This document shows positions 45,913-59,908 of a DNA stretch of 64,000 nt, piece after piece (position 1 is the first letter of the stretch; every line of letters begins with the position of its first letter). The translations under genes were made by a program, and so were the position numbers. The notes below the pieces were generated by a model. That model saw nothing but the letters and a program-made list of their open reading frames with translations, was not told where the DNA came from and ran no database searches. Source of the stretch: Amanita rubescens (taxonomy: Eukaryota; Basidiomycota; Agaricomycetes; Agaricales; Amanitaceae); assembly GCA_015039365.1 (NCBI GenBank), contig WION01000002.1:930001-994000 (forward strand), written 5' to 3'.

Positions 45913-46860
45913 ATGGTTGCTCCTCAGTACCGAACCTACGCGGAACGCGCCCTCCGCCAATCTAACCCTGCAGCACGGCTGTTGTTGGAGACGATAGAAC
46001 GGAAGAAATCTAATCTCGCTGTCAGCGTTGACGTCACCAAGTCGGCAGATTTTTTGAATATCATTGACGCTGTGGGCCCTTACGTCTGTCTCATCAAGGC
46101 AATATCCTTCTCTTTGCACGTTGTATATGAATCCTGATAGTCTTTGTCACTCAAGACACATATTGATATACTGGAAGATTTCGATGGATCCCTGATCGAG
46201 AAGCTGCAGCATCTTAGCGCCAAACATGGTTTCGTCATTTTCGAAGACAGAAAATTCGCAGACATTGGTAACAATTGGTGTTGATCGGGCCGACTTAACA
46301 ACTGACAGTAAGCAGGGAACACTGTCGCATCGCAGTATTCCAGTGGGATCTATAAGATCGCCAGCTGGTCGCACATAACAAATGCACATGTCGTCCCTGG
46401 TCCATCGATCATTGCTGGTCTTTCTTCTGTCGGAAAGCCTTTAGGACGGGGCCTACTTCTGCTCGCAGAGATGAGCACGAAAGGTTCGTTGGCGAGTGGT
46501 CAATATACAGAAGAAGCTGTGCGTATGGCGCGTGCCAACAAGGATTTTGTTATTGGATTTATTGCTCAACGCCGGATGGAAGGTGTAGGGGCGGTGGACT
46601 CGGATGATGTGGATAGTGAAGATTTCCTCATTCTGTCGCCGGGTGTGGCACTAGATGTCAAAGGGGACAGCATGGGCCAGCAGTATCGGACGCCTCGAGA
46701 GGTAATTGCTGTGTCCGGTTGTGATATCATCATTGTAGGTCGTGGCATCTATGGAACAGATTTCCAACAAGCGAGCATCGCAGCTCGCGCGGAGAGATAT
46801 ATGTCAGACGGATGGGCGGCATACTTAGAGAGGATCGCGGAAAAGCCTACAAATTCCTAG
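45913..46860 (+). CDS. URA3: Orotidine 5'-phosphate decarboxylase
   Basis: The last step of de novo UMP synthesis. Start 45913 ([14 protein letters not shown]). [20 protein letters not shown] and GPYVCLIK lead, over a GC-AG intron, to [17 protein letters not shown]. The active-site segment [12 protein letters not shown] holds the D-x-K-x-x-D charge network, and the next intron is removed within [54 protein letters not shown] and the phosphate-binding [11 protein letters not shown] follow; stop at 46860. About 285 residues, full length. Convergent with FMP27. Confidence 0.95.
46099..46155 (+). other. GC-AG intron in URA3
   Basis: After CTCATCAAG the intron begins GCAATATCC and ends CACTCAAG, joining CLIK to THIDILED in phase 0. 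No GT donor near the boundary preserves the conserved reading. Length 57 nt. Confidence 0.78.
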
Positions 46861-46987
46861 AGTCCCTATGATAGATATTGATACATAACAATATGATAGG
46901 CTGAATAGTCATCGTTAGCGTAAGCTATGACGCAGTTAAATAACATAAATATTATCGCTGTCGCGAAGTTCACGTTTCCTATGGTGG

Positions 46988-49900
46988 TTATCCTTTGTTA
47001 CGTCCAAAGATACTGAGAACGCGGCGCCGAGGAACTCCTTTATCTTCTGGCTCGGATGTCGCCATTAACTGTTCAGGTACACGAGTGTCCGGAAGTTTTC
47101 CTCGTAATTTTCGCGACGTCAAGTTCCTCTGAATCCCGGATGTTGATGCACCATCTTCATCCTTAACGACTACCGGGTGCGACCCACTCCTTGAGAATTT
47201 TGTTTTCATAAGAAGTTCCCGGGCAACGGGAAAGATAGGGACGAGTGGCTGTTGCAATGCCATCTTGAGCCATCCTCTCCAAGTCATATTTGATGGAATA
47301 AACTGGTCTACCAATTCCTCAAACTTCATGTCGTTAGAATCAGGCATTTCCAGCAAGAGAAGATAAAACTTACGCTCCAAGTTTTATCATGGTACTCGAG
47401 TTGACGTGTCTTAATGCGGGCATCATGGCACTCGAATGAACCCTCCTTCAGAGCACTTAATAGTACGTCAAGGCTGGACTTGGGGTAAATACACTTTAAA
47501 AGCAATGAGGGATGTGTGCTGACCTGTGTATCTTGACAAGTATAAATGTTTTCTGACCCAAACGAGCTTTCATCTCGTCGGCTGCGTCGCATTCACCGTT
47601 GGCGGATTTTGATTTTGACCCACGTCCAGCTCGATGAGATGTTAAAGACTCTACCGAACGGTTGGAATATACGGTCAAAAGTTGTCCATTGGCAGATTGG
47701 GTCGGAGAACGCAGGTCCGTGAAGGACCTGGAGCTAGCTAGCTTACGCATGGGCGGTGTCAGAGTGCTTTGACCTTGCTTGTCCAGGGTATATAAAGTTC
47801 GCGGTGAATCCAGAGATGTGCGGGTCGGTGACACAATCTGTTTTGATTTTTCAGGTTCCTCTGGTGTGGTACTTTCGCTCTCATCATCATCACGAGTACC
47901 GTTCCTTTCCTTCCTTGCCGGCCAGAGATACTCCATGATACGCCTTCCCACTTTCGCATCTATCTGAAGCCGAATGGGATGGAACGATAGCTCGAATGTC
48001 TCGTAGACTTCGATCCCGCCAACGGGAGCCAGGATGATCCAGTCCGCAACGAGGAATAATCCTTTCTGGAGGTTCTTTGGTTAAACTATTTATGAAGCAT
48101 GTGCCTCTACAGTACCTTTAACAGAGGATGACTCGGGGGTTCGTCATGTTTTGAGAGTATTTCAGCCCATTGTGCATGTTGTGAGCCATCAAATGCTTCC
48201 AGATTACCGATTTTGAGATTGTTGACAGTGGAGCCGTCCTGCCTGCTCAGCCAGAAAAAGTTCGTATCCTGCACTTCTAGCTTAGAAATGAGCTCATTGT
48301 CGCCAGCGAGCATATTCCACGATAGCACAGACGATGATGCATGTAGCAGAAGGGCTGACTTGCGATCATTCTTACCCTCCGACTGGTCCTGAGCTAGCCT
48401 AATACCGTCGAACAGCAGATGAAGTTCTTCCGCTAATACGAAAATACGAGCGCGGATATTCAGAAGATCCGCGTTGCTACTAGCCGATTCACTAGCATGG
48501 AGTCGAGCCTGCCGTTCGGTTTCTAGAGCATCTCTCAGGCGATGCTGGAGATTTTCCACAACCGTCGCTGCCGAGTAAAGGTCAGTAAAATCGTACTTAA
48601 TGAGAAGGCTCTCCAGCCTTTCCAAACGAGTTTTATGGGCAGCATCCGAGAAGAGTAGGAGCTCCGAGACGATATGAGCTATGGATTCAAAATGTGTGTC
48701 GCTCGCCAAGACGGTGAATCGGGGTATATGAATTCTTATCAAATCCTGTAAATAGAGGAGTAAGCTTGATTATAACGCTCCTATAGATATGCCCATTTAC
48801 AGTTTCGTCTCTAAGATGGCTTGTCTTTGACAGGTCTGTGTGGCTGCTGTCTTTAGACGCTCTCGTCGCTGCGAAATTGACAGTGCTGCGCAAACGCAAG
48901 CGATTGAACTTGTCATAATGAAACATGGCATCTGTTTGCGGCACCAGGCGCTCAAATTCACCGCTTTCACACTTGAGGTCAATAAGGACTTCCAGGGGAA
49001 CACGCCCTTTGCCAATAACAGAATTCGAAGGGGAAAAGGCTTGTAGACCAAGCAAGGCAGTGTAATTCCTTGTTAAAGTGAATGATTGTTCAACCCATCA
49101 ATATATGAGCGTACCTCGTCATGACTCTACCACTGATCGGATCGTCAGCGTTCAGGTCATCCATGATCGTAAATGACTGTAGCTTCGTTTGAGTTGCAGC
49201 AACGACGCAAGGGCCAGAGTCGAATTCCCCACGCAGGACAACCTGAGGTTTCAACAAGAGACAGTAGTGGCTTTTCTGAAGAGAAACTCCATCAAACCAT
49301 CCATCAAGAGGATTTACGGAATCGAGAGAGTCTAGGGTTAGTTCTGGGAACAGGTCTTCAGATGACTTGGTGGAATCATTCTTCCATAGCTTGCGCAAGG
49401 CGGACGCGGCCGCTTGCGTCGGGCTGAGAGAACGTCTTAAATTTGCATCGTCCACCGTTGTAATTGTCGCGTTGGCTTGATCGCGTATGAATCTAACAGC
49501 GCTATGTTTGCTGTCAATGCCTGCTTTCAACCAACTTGCAATATTGCATACCGTGCTGCTAGATGATACTCAAAGCCTTTTCTAGCCCGCGAGCAGTAGT
49601 AATAACGGATGAGAATCTGGTCAACGGGTTAGCGGAGCAGAGTAGGACCGAACGTCACCCACGTCTCTAATGGGAGCATCGAGATATAAGGTTGGGTTAT
49701 GAACCTGATATACATTGTCGAAGTCAGCCCATTCACCCGGTGACACAGATTCGGATGGCATGAGATAATTCTGGGTTTGATGATCCTCCGGTGCCACACA
49801 AGATGATTCAATCAACGAGATATATTCTTGAAGTAACGTTATCATTTTGCTTAATTTTGATGCCTCTGGCTGCGTATGGCGTCAATGACAATAATTCAGA

Positions 49901-52900
49901 AAGCTTCAACTGCTCACATCATTCCGGTAGTCGAGTATACGCATTCGCTTCTCCAATTCTGCTATTCGCGATTGCGCTAAGCTGATTTGCACATGGTACA
50001 ACGCTGGAAGAAGATCAGCGGCTAATCCAGGTTCAGGCCATTTGAGATACACACAAAGCTCAGTTTCCAAGAGACAAGTATGCGAATTCTCAACTCCGAA
50101 CTTGCTTAGGTGCTTCTCCTTGGCAGCGAAAGCCGTGTTTCGTTTGAAGTATGCAAAATACGGGCAGGTGGCAATAGGTAAAATGCGCAACTCGGGAGTT
50201 TCCGTTGATGACCAGTCTGTTTCAACGAAATCCATCGGGTCATACCAAGGGGGATCTAAGTTCATGGCGGGCAAGTCCCCTTTGGGACTGTAGTTGCTGC
50301 CTTGTATACTTGCTGACATAGCGATGTTTCTTTTCTCAGGTTCCGGGAAGGTAGCGACTAATGCTCGTAAGTCGATCCCTTTCAATACGACTTCTGCGGC
50401 ATAAAATGCTTTCCGTCGCAGAATCTTGGGTGCTTGCTCATCCGTACCCGAAATAACATCCTCTTCGTCTCGCTGATGAAAATCTGCTTGTAGGTGATCA
50501 ATCATACCCTTGAGTCCTATCCAAGGAGAGACACCATCACTCCATGCTAAAGCAGTCATTAATTCACAGACAGAAGATAGAAAAATAGCCATACTTTCTT
50601 CCGTGTCATCAAGATAGCCATGCATTAGGAATAAATGAGGGACTAAAAGACGGTATTTCAATGTTGCAAGATGGCGGCCTAATTTGGGCGTAACCATCCG
50701 ACGAGGATAATAAGTACCCTGACGGATAGGTAGGGACAGGGCGCTATCGAACAAAGACCACCAAGACCAGAAATGGGCGAAAACCTTGGAGCTGAGGTGG
50801 AAACTATTGGAACATTGCGATGTGAAATCTGCGGGATCGAGCAACGAAACCAGTGAAACCGATAGATGAATGAAGTCGGATCTGAAGCCGTTGTAAGTGT
50901 CATCCGGACTCTGCAGTCTATTAGAGGGCATTCCAAGGGGGAAGATAGAGGACACACATTAATGTACGGTATTGACTTCTTCTTTTCGAGTTTCACATGG
51001 TAATGAGGAGCGAAATCGAATATCCTACATTTCCTTCCAAATGCTGGGCCACTGCAATGGGGACATGTAATGCCACATGACCGCTCTAAAACAATGCCAA
51101 CACCTAATCGGACCCTGGATTGGAACTTGGCACAAACTTTGCGGAACGCAGTCGGTGTATATCGAGTATTCAAATACTGCGACTGGTTATACGCCACTTC
51201 ATTCAAGCTACGGATAATTAGTGGGGCGCTAAGGCTGAAGTAATCTACGTACTCCGGAATCGCAAACATCAAGGAATCGCTGGTGACCTGCAATATTTCT
51301 CTATCGCTATTTTCGCGATTAATTAGTAGGTTAGTGTTTCCTTGCCAACAGAAGACGAAACCAGCTCCAGCGTCATTGACCTCGTGCGGATCGCGGGAGC
51401 CTAATCCAAGTTAGCACCATAATTTTGATCGCGGAAAGGAATCTCGCCTTTTAGATGGAGAAGCACCTCACTTGCAAACGACACCCTGAATGTCCAATGG
51501 AAAATTAATTTCAACTACGCGCTATCGTTTAGTTCGCCTAAATGCACTAGTCAGCAACTACCAACCTTATCCCAGAATCCAATCGGAGGAGACACGTCTT
51601 GAGAAGCACTTGTCAACGTATCTATTATACGCATGAGGTCTTGAATTGCGGGCCCATAGCTTATTCCCCAAGTAAATATAGTTGCTCTGTCAGTCGTTGC
51701 CTTGATTATGGGGTTTGCATATGATTTGACAGGCATGATCGTTTTGGGCACGGAAAGCGAAAATGGCATCACGCCTTGAGCTCCTTGGTTTGACATAATA
51801 AGAGGGCATTCAACCCAATCTACCGATTGATCGGTCCCTAGTTCTTCTGCGATGACGAGGTCCGTGTCGAATTCCAATGCGGTTTTGGTTCCATCTCGTG
51901 GTGCGGGAATGCTGACCAGAGGAAGTGGATAGTCTCGAAGGGTTGTATGAAGGGCGGAAAGTGTGAGATGTATATGCAAGGGTACCAGCAAGGTATATTG
52001 AGTATCGTTGGGAAGACCGCCTTGTTCGAATAAGAACTTCGATAGATGATCAAAAGCAAAGGAGGGAGGAGATAACCTCAGATCGACATCAAAAAGTACA
52101 GCTCTGACAAGGGGTGGCATATCTTGGATAGCAGTATTATCCGCTACCTGAGAATCGGGAATGGATGTGCCACCAGCCACCGAAGCAACGGTGGATCGTA
52201 GAGACTGAATAAAGGTGCGTTCGGCTTGGGCAATGTTACGGCGCTCCTGTTCAAGTCTGAAGACCCAATCTAGCGTATGAACCTCGTCTAGCCTTTGACG
52301 AGCTTCTTGAACTGATATTGTATGGCTTGCGTTAAAACGGTACTCAGTGCTTCCTGGCAATGAGCCTCTGGCTGATCCCGTCTCTGCTGCGTGTATTATA
52401 GCCACCTTTGTTTCGAATGCCTTTTCTCGCTCTAGCCTTGTTTTGACCGCGTCAAGTCCGGCACGCCAAATCAGCCCCAGTTGACTTTCGAAAGGGTCAT
52501 CTGCTGCTTCGAGGGAAATGTGCTTCGTACGAATCTTGAGCTGAGGGACCACCTTGGGACCCTCGGGCGCGGGCATAGGGAAGTTTTCATAGCGGCCTGT
52601 CTTCGCCATAAGAATGATATGGCGAAGGGCCTTGGCTACGACAGTAATGTCGAGCACAAGGTCAGCAACGACATAACCGAATGGTATCCTAACCAAAGCA
52701 TTATCACCATCAGCGACTATCTCTGGGGGTGCACCATCCTGCGGTAATTGCAATGTCCAGGATTGAAGCCTAAGCAATTCTTCCTGGCGTTCAGAATCAG
52801 TATCATCACCGGCCTTCGATGAACATGGCGTGCTAAATTGGAATTGAGCGAACCCAACGCGTGCACCTCCGTCAGATAAATGGTCCGCTTTCAGATCGCG

Positions 52901-55900
52901 TATGTTGCTTAGCAATGTTTGCCCCGGCAGTATCCAAACAATCCGCATGTTTGAAATATTGGCTTCGAGTTGCAAAGGTGGGGAAGGCCTCGAAGGCTCG
53001 GTAGAAGCGACAGACAAAACTTGTTGAATAGATCGCAGAGTTTGTAATGCGAGCATCGACTCGTACACGTGAGACAAATGAAAGTCGAGGTTCACAGTAG
53101 GGATATTGACGTATATGTGCGAATTCTCGACACTTCGCGCATTCCGTGACATCTTAAACTCTGCATATTCTACGCGGAGGAAGTCTTCACCAGCAAACGC
53201 GTCCCTATCACGTTCAATTATGTGAGGATCATCATTCTCGACCGGTGTAGCGACAGCACCCCGCACGAGTAAATCGGATGCGGCCAATCTGAGAAACTGG
53301 GTTTGCGTCGAAACATCAAGAGTTCGGGTTGCAGCAGAAGCTTCTAAGCATATGTCCTGTGATAGGTCAAGTTCTTGTCTCGCTAATGAATGTTCGTGGA
53401 TCCCGCCAAGGAGTCGCAGATGTCTAGTTGCCAAAGAACATGAATGGACAGAGATAGCGGACCGCAGCGCAATTCCGCGCGATAAGCTGAGATCGTCCTG
53501 CGGATTTAGGTCCGGAGAGGTCACGAATACGACCAGCCGCGCAAGTCCCATAGACATGGAGAAACCTGGTGATGCTGAGGCTGGCTTCAAATCGACGGAT
53601 TTGGGTGTTGTTACCTTCCTGGATGGAAGCGCTGTTAGAATTTGCAAGAGAGTCGCAACAACGTCTGGATGCCATAATTCGACACAGAAAGCATCCCCGG
53701 ATACATGTGTATCGACGGTCAACGTTGACGTATCGACAAAAGCAATTGAACCAACGCGATCATCGATTTGACCCGTAGCAAAGATGCAAGCTCGCATATC
53801 TATCGTTTCCACAGACAACGCTGTTGGGTGATACACCAAATCCATTTCAGAGTAGCGGTTGTCGGGGCCAGGCGCTGTCGTATTAGGGTGAACAATGACG
53901 AAAATAGGCTCTATGACCAGCGAAGTATCACATCGCATCCGGACTTCGTGTTCGGATATGGTTTTTTGTCCTGTCATGTCACTCTGGTAATGAGAAGATG
54001 CAGATAGGTTGACACCCTTTGTCTTGAGTTCCACTACAAGAGGTTTGTATCCGTCCGGACCCTTGCAGATGATTGAGCTGGCAAGCGGACCACAACTAAA
54101 TTGCAGGAAAACTCTTGGAAAAGGTTTTATCACAGATGAAGGCTGCGATGCCTCCGTAGGTTCTGATTTAGAAAACGAAGCAAACCTTAGAAGTAGATGC
54201 AAGTCCTCCAAACGCTCTGTGATCGCTGCGCCATCCACATATCCTCGCAAAGCCAAGATCGCCGCATTTGGGTCGCTGGACATGAAAGGAGACACGGAGA
54301 GCCAGGGCGAAGGCCATTGAGAAACCAGAGCCTGAAAGTCTAGTCGCCCGAGGGAGAGAACTTGCCAGACATCGGTAATTGTATGTCGCTCTAAGCTAGT
54401 AGCACCAATCGACAGCTGGGAGCCGTAAACCTCAGGATCATATTTTTCTGATGCCTGATGCCGCCCGAGCATATCAACGTGGAACGGATTGTTCGCCGAC
54501 GAGCTGCGAAAAGCCTTAAAGGAAATATCTTGCATCGCGGCCCGATATGAATGTTCGGATTCGGCGGAAGCATCAATATAAACAATGCTGACTCTGGAAA
54601 GCGTGACTAGAACACTTTGAAGAAATGATAGTGTAGACTGAATGGGTATTAAACACGACAAATTGTGGAAGACTATCTTACACTTACATTGCACTTGTGA
54701 CCTCGAAGCTTTTGGCAAGGCATGACGTGCCGTAGACGATGGGACATGAAGGAAGCCTAAATTCAGCATCAACAATGCGCTCTTGTATGAGTCGGATAAA
54801 TAACGCTCACTGAAATTGCCTCAATAAGAGGTGATGCTGGTGATGTTATAGATGAGATAGATGGCACCCTAGAGGACAGAGACGGAGAGAAAAAGGGCGA
54901 GTCGAGAGGTATAGAGGGTACACTGAATCTGAACGAATTTGATGACATCGGGGTCATGGACAGTTCCGCAAATTCCTTAGTTTGATTAGATTTAAGCTTG
55001 CCTACAGATGGGGCTCTATCGGATTCCTTCAAGGCGTTCAAAAACGATACAAGGGAATCAGCATGCAGCACGCAATCGCCTATTCGAACTGTAGTTTCAA
55101 GGCTCTGTTCATCTATGGTCCCTGCCCGGGGACTAAACGAAACTGATACATCAAGATCCAGTCTGCCAGGCAGTTGAACCAAAGGTTTGCATTCTGAGGT
55201 AGATGAAATTAGTCTCGGCTCAAAAAAAAGCGCTGATTACACACCGGAACCCTCAGAAACCGTAGAGACATGGAGACCTTGCAACTGCAGAGATATCCGA
55301 GCGGTCGCTCGACTGTCACCAAGCGCACGGTCCAACGACCTCTGAAAGCCGTTTTGGAAGCGCTTCCTCCAAGCAGCTGAACCATGGAGCCGTCTCGAAC
55401 GAGGTGACCTCGCAGTTGAGCTTGGGTCAAAGCCGTCCTCGGGATTTTCTGATTGTATGATTGAAAGCGCCGTGTGCAAGTTAATCCCCTCGACGTTTAT
55501 TTCCATTTTCTGCATATCCGGCAGCGTAATGACGGCAGCATGAAGGTCGAACGTCACCGCCTGGGAGATACGAGGCAGCCAACGAAGAAAGAAGCGAATA
55601 CGATTGACGACCCAGGTTCGGAGTCGGGGTCGAATGTAAGGGTCGAGATAGCCGTAAAGATCCCCTAGACGCTCCCAGGCAAGACGAGCAAGCGGTGACG
55701 GAGAGAAGTCTGCAAGCGTCAAGGTGCGCTTGTGTCGTGTGGTTCTCTTCGTCGGGCTACTCGAGACTCGTAAGTTGAGACCCTCGATTATGATGTTGAT
55801 GCGTCGCGCTCCTGCTACGTGCGCCCATGCGTACGTGATACGTTCTATGCGACATACGTGCGCGCCCGTGGATACGTATAAACCTCGAATAGAACGGAGA

Positions 55901-56082
55901 CTAATGCTTCTGACTCGGATATGTTTTGAGGTCGAGGAAAGAAGCCATGGTATAATGTAGTTCCTGAGTAGGAGAGAAAACACGGTCAACCTAACGAGCC
56001 ATGCAAGAAGGGTCCACGTTGTGGAATCGTTGACGCTGCCGAAGAGAAGGGCCGTAACGAAACGCAGAGCGCGCAGAAACAT
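46988..56082 (-). CDS. FMP27: Fmp27/Hobbit (BLTP2) bridge-like lipid transfer protein
   Basis: A giant protein forming a hydrophobic groove that moves lipids at ER contacts with other membranes, by family. The start at 56082 opens a membrane anchor (LLAWLVRLTVFSLLLRNYII). The RBG-type strand repeats follow: IRVRSISLRSIRGLYVSTGA, CRIERITYAWAHVAGARRIN. The largest exon (54775-51551) encodes over 1,000 residues without interruption and ends with the diagnostic GFWDK motif. Downstream come CGITCPHCSGPAFGRKCRIF, DTYNGFRSDFIHLSVSL, DPPWYDPMDFVETDW and CPYFAYFKRN. The C-terminus has GRRIMEYLWPARK and ends RVLSIFGRNKG. About 9.1 kb; by subtracting introns, roughly 2,600-2,700 residues. No frame break noted. 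The neighbouring DPB2 lies 109 bp upstream on the same strand. Confidence 0.9.
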
Positions 56083-56190
56083 GGGAGCGCTAAAGGAGCG
56101 TTGTTACTGCACACGTGGAAATAAATAGCGATAGCAACTGATCGGACACGGAACAAAATCAGTTACTAGTTACATATCCACTCCGAGCTC

Positions 56191-58303
56191 TCAACTGCTC
56201 TCAACTTCTACAACACACTCTTCCGAATTCATCTCTGCAGGCGTATATGTCGAAAATACCAATGATTTTCCCACAAAACTACCCGGATTGAAAACATGGC
56301 ACCCTGTATATGTCATCTTGTACCTGTCGTACCTGTCCGCCAGCACCAGCTTTTGTGGTTCAGCATAGCTGCATCAGACAGTTCTCTATCCACGTACCGC
56401 AGTAGGAAGGGGGTATAAGCGAAGTGAATGGTCATAATCCGCCAACGTGGGCTGGACGTTAATCGTGAAAGGGTTCAGATGGCCTTGATCTAGTATTGAC
56501 TGCACGAGCTGAGAAGCGAATTAGTAACAGACAGCTATTATGCTAAAAGGAATGCCTACGAGGCGCTTCAATGCATCCCCCTTGGTGTTGGACTTGATGC
56601 CCACTGTATTACGCAGCATTCTAGACATGACATCCTCTCGAAAGACTACAATCTCTTGATTGAAGAATTTGATGCGTGCCGGATTGGTAGCAAAGTGGAC
56701 CTTTGGTATCTTGGACTTGAGTTTACCTGTCAACGACGAAAGCAGTGTACGTTTTGGTAGCACTGCATTTACAGTGACATCAAGAGGCCCAGGGACGAAG
56801 ACAAAGTGCGTAGAACGTAAGATGACAGGGTATGAAGCGATGAGGTCAGCAAGTGCATCAAAGTTCTCTGTGGAAAGGTAAAACCTTTGCCCAATTGTTC
56901 ACTCGTATCCCTAACCTTGGTAAAGTTGGATGTCACGCCCGCTTCCGTGAGCTATTGGCTTGCTAGTAAAGTTTCCGCAGAGGACCATAAGTTTCGGGAT
57001 GAAACTATTTTCCACACAATTATCGAATATCTTTTGAAGACCAGGAAATGTACGGCTATGATCAAGCCACACGTCTGACAAGAAAAAGAAGTTGAGATCC
57101 TGAAACTCTTCTTTAACGCGTAAGGAGTATTTGGCCTACAAGTGTATTAGCCGAGATCCGTCGAACCAGTCAGGTACGAACATCTTCCATCAAAGAAGTG
57201 GCTCCTTGGCCGAGGAAGTCAATGTGAGCGTAAATGGAACTGGGCTTCTCAGAACCATTTCAACAACTGCACGATACGCTTACCGAGATGTTTCTCGCGG
57301 CTCGCAAGGGGGTTGACCCATAGCAATGACCTCCAGAGTATCATCCTCGTTGTATTCGCCCTCTACCAATGCAAAGCAACCTTCCGTAAAAATCCCATCT
57401 CCAGGTTCACCCTGTACAAAATGAGCAGACGGCAACCGTAAAACGCGGAAAACTTGCCAGTTTAGATAGATCCAACTGGACGGAACCATCCGCGTCCTCT
57501 AGACACAGCTTCCCTTCTTTATTGTAAACCAGCATACCTAATAGCAAGAACCGCTCGCCCGCGCGTCCTAGCATCTGTTTTGTTGATTTGAGCTATGTCC
57601 GCGCGTCATATTCGGAGTCGTTACAATTTCGCCTCGATCAATGACTTACAGTGACCAAGCGCTCTCGATCGCGCGAAGGTAACGTAGAGGGTGCAAAATG
57701 ATCGTTACGTAGTACGCCTTGCTTGATTATGTTCAACCTATTGCGCATGGATAGAACCCTCGTTTCTGCGGAGCCCGAGGAGGTCAGGTTGGCCCCATGC
57801 CTGTAAACAATTTAGACCCCGTCCTTGGATTCTCAAAGCCTGCAACTCACTTTTCAAAAGTCCCCCGTTCCGACGACCAATGCCACAACGGCATGTCGAA
57901 CGCGTCAATAAAATAGAGATGACTGTCTGGGTCCAAAAACTCTTTCTCTGTGGAAGACGCTTCGCCCTGATCCCGTAGAGATTCATAAACCCTGCGGAGG
58001 ACATCCACCGAGACTTTCATCGAAGCATCTATCCCAAAACAAAAACGTTCATGCAACGAGTTACACCAGGCGAGAAGTACTAACCATCCTGCTTATTATA
58101 CTCCTTGACCAGAGTTTCGAGACTGGATTCAATATCCGCGTCTTGAATTTCATGTTCTGCCAATATCTCCTCGACTAGTTCGAGGGCATCGGGTCCTAGC
58201 GAATTGCTGTATTTCCGAAAGACCTGAGGAGAACATTAGACGCGAAATCGTATACGATTTCGAGACGTACCTTGATGATAGTGCGCTGTCGAACGTCCGT
58301 CAT
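56191..58303 (-). CDS. DPB2: DNA polymerase epsilon subunit B
   Basis: The essential second subunit of the leading-strand polymerase and part of the CMG-Pol epsilon holoenzyme. The start is 58303 ([11 protein letters not shown]), then [20 protein letters not shown] and [16 protein letters not shown] make the N-terminal helical domain. The OB fold has [20 protein letters not shown] and [19 protein letters not shown]. The inactive calcineurin-like domain gives PGPLDP-type context, [53 protein letters not shown] and [20 protein letters not shown]. The end is [19 protein letters not shown], stop 56191-56193. One intron is GC-AG. The gene is divergent from PHAF1 over 104 bp. Confidence 0.92.
57412..57457 (-). 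other. GC-AG intron in DPB2
   Basis: On the minus strand, LDLSKL is followed by GCAAGTTTTC and the acceptor TTTGTACAG, then [11 protein letters not shown] in phase 0. The GT four bases in would bring a stop. Length 46 nt. Confidence 0.75.
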
Positions 58304-58407
58304 CGCGTCCGGCAGCTCAGCTCGGCGCGCGGCACGTGAGAGACTGAGCCATAATGTGAGTCTGACCCCTTCAAGCCACCTGCTGTGGCAAGGCTCTGGC
58401 TCAGACC

Positions 58408-59882
58408 ATGTTGACCACTCTCGACCTCGACCTAAGGCCCGCTTCAGGGCTTGGAATATTTGATATCGGTACGGTAGTTTAGACCAATCCAACAGGTGTT
58501 TTGTCCTAATGAACATGCCGCAGGATCCTCTCTCTGGACTGTCATCGAGACACTACGCGGTCTCCAACAGTTCCCTCAAGTCGACATCAAATACGACCCG
58601 GATGCGTCGACAATTTCTCAAGTCATAGTTCACATTCGTCCGCATCTAGATCTCCTATTTTCTGGTCGCAACCAAAGACTACACACGATTTGTCTGAGGA
58701 AGTTGCGTGACCAAAGCCCGCCAGTCATCCTACGATACAAGGACGTCGTGCTATCCTCTCCAGAGACGATATTCAAACGGGTAGACGTCTCACGAATCTT
58801 CGGGCCTACATACTCTGGTGAAGATATACGTTATCCTGGCGTATGCTTTAGCTTCAGCAACGATGGTATAACGGATTCGTCTTCACCATCAACGATCGGA
58901 GATCGCACTCGGGAAGTCAAACGTGTCATAATCACTCAGAGAAACGAACAAGATGCTCTGGAGGAAGTGCGTGAATGTGCGATCATGAACGGTGATGTCG
59001 TTCGTGCTGTGGCGCGGGTGAGTGGTCGAACCGGATACTGTTTGACTTCAAATAGAAACCTTGCAGCTTCTAGGTACATGAAGGAGTAACACTTTACTTT
59101 TATCCTTCCAGCTCACAGCCTATGCATGTGAGACTGGACGAAACGACGGCGCAGGACATTATGCTTGCGCTGGGACATCCGCCTAGAACTCATTACAAGG
59201 AAGACGAGCGAATGACTATTCATGCCAACACCTCTGAAGGAGAGGAGACTGAAGCCGGGTGTATGTCTCATGCGTTCCTGACAGCTTTTTTTTAAAAAAG
59301 ATCGAAACAGATTTCTACAACTATTTCCAACACGGTATCGATTTTTTCATTTCTAGTTCCACACACGTCGTCAAGAAAATTATTCTCCATACGAACGTGG
59401 TATGTTCATCACTTTTCCCCCTCATTCACGGACTAATGGTGGGGATAGCCTGGGTCACCTTTATTCCAACGATATAAACGATGTTGCTGGGAAATAGAAG
59501 GGAAACCTGAAGACGACGAAGATGGTGAGTTGAATGCTTGGCCAGAGTTTTTCGGCCCTCATGTGCGATAGATACACCCCCAAGAAAACGCTTCCATGAC
59601 CGAGTGAGCTTGATCATACTTTTTTTCTAAACAAAGCCTCATCCAAGTAGTTTGAGACAATCAAGCATTTCTAAACGGTCCAAGTGAACCAGCACCGTCC
59701 ATGATATTAAATCGCACGGATGACGAGGACCAGCTTACATTAATAAACGCCGCAACACGTCGTAAGCATCATGTAACAAGAGGTGAAAGAAAATTGACAT
59801 TTCGCTGACAGTGTTTGGATATGATGGTATCATTTTAGAGGCGTCTGAAACATCGCAAGTGCTCTCTGTGACGCTCGTGTAG
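58408..59882 (+). CDS. PHAF1/UPF0183-family protein
   Basis: The human relative PHAF1 (C16orf70) is an autophagy-associated factor. The short first exon gives MLTTLDLDLRPASGLGIFDI, then GSSLWTVIETLRGLQQFPQV, VIVHIRPHLDLLFSGRNQRL, PVILRYKDVVLSSPETIF, RIFGPTYSGEDIRYPGVCFS and RVIITQRNEQDALEEV. Later exons carry MHVRLDETTAQDIMLALGHP, YFQHGIDFFISSSTHVVKKI, PGSPLFQRYKRCCWEIEGKP, PRKRFHDRVSLI, FLNGPSEPAPSMILNRTDDE, and the last VFGYDGIILEASETSQVLSV. TAG at 59880-59882. The order is collinear with the family from end to end, with small exons that are easy to miss after 59500. Convergent with REX3, only 26 bp apart. Confidence 0.87.
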
Positions 59883-59908
59883 GGGATATTTTACAGAAAA
59901 TCATGTAT

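Noticed and set aside
59640..59690. KPHPSSLRQSSISKRSK as the C-terminus of the PHAF1-like gene
   Set aside because: It needs an impossible splice phase. The collinear family C-terminus (PRKRFHDRVSLI, FLNGPSEPAPSMIL, VFGYDGIILEAS) is found in other exons up to 59882.
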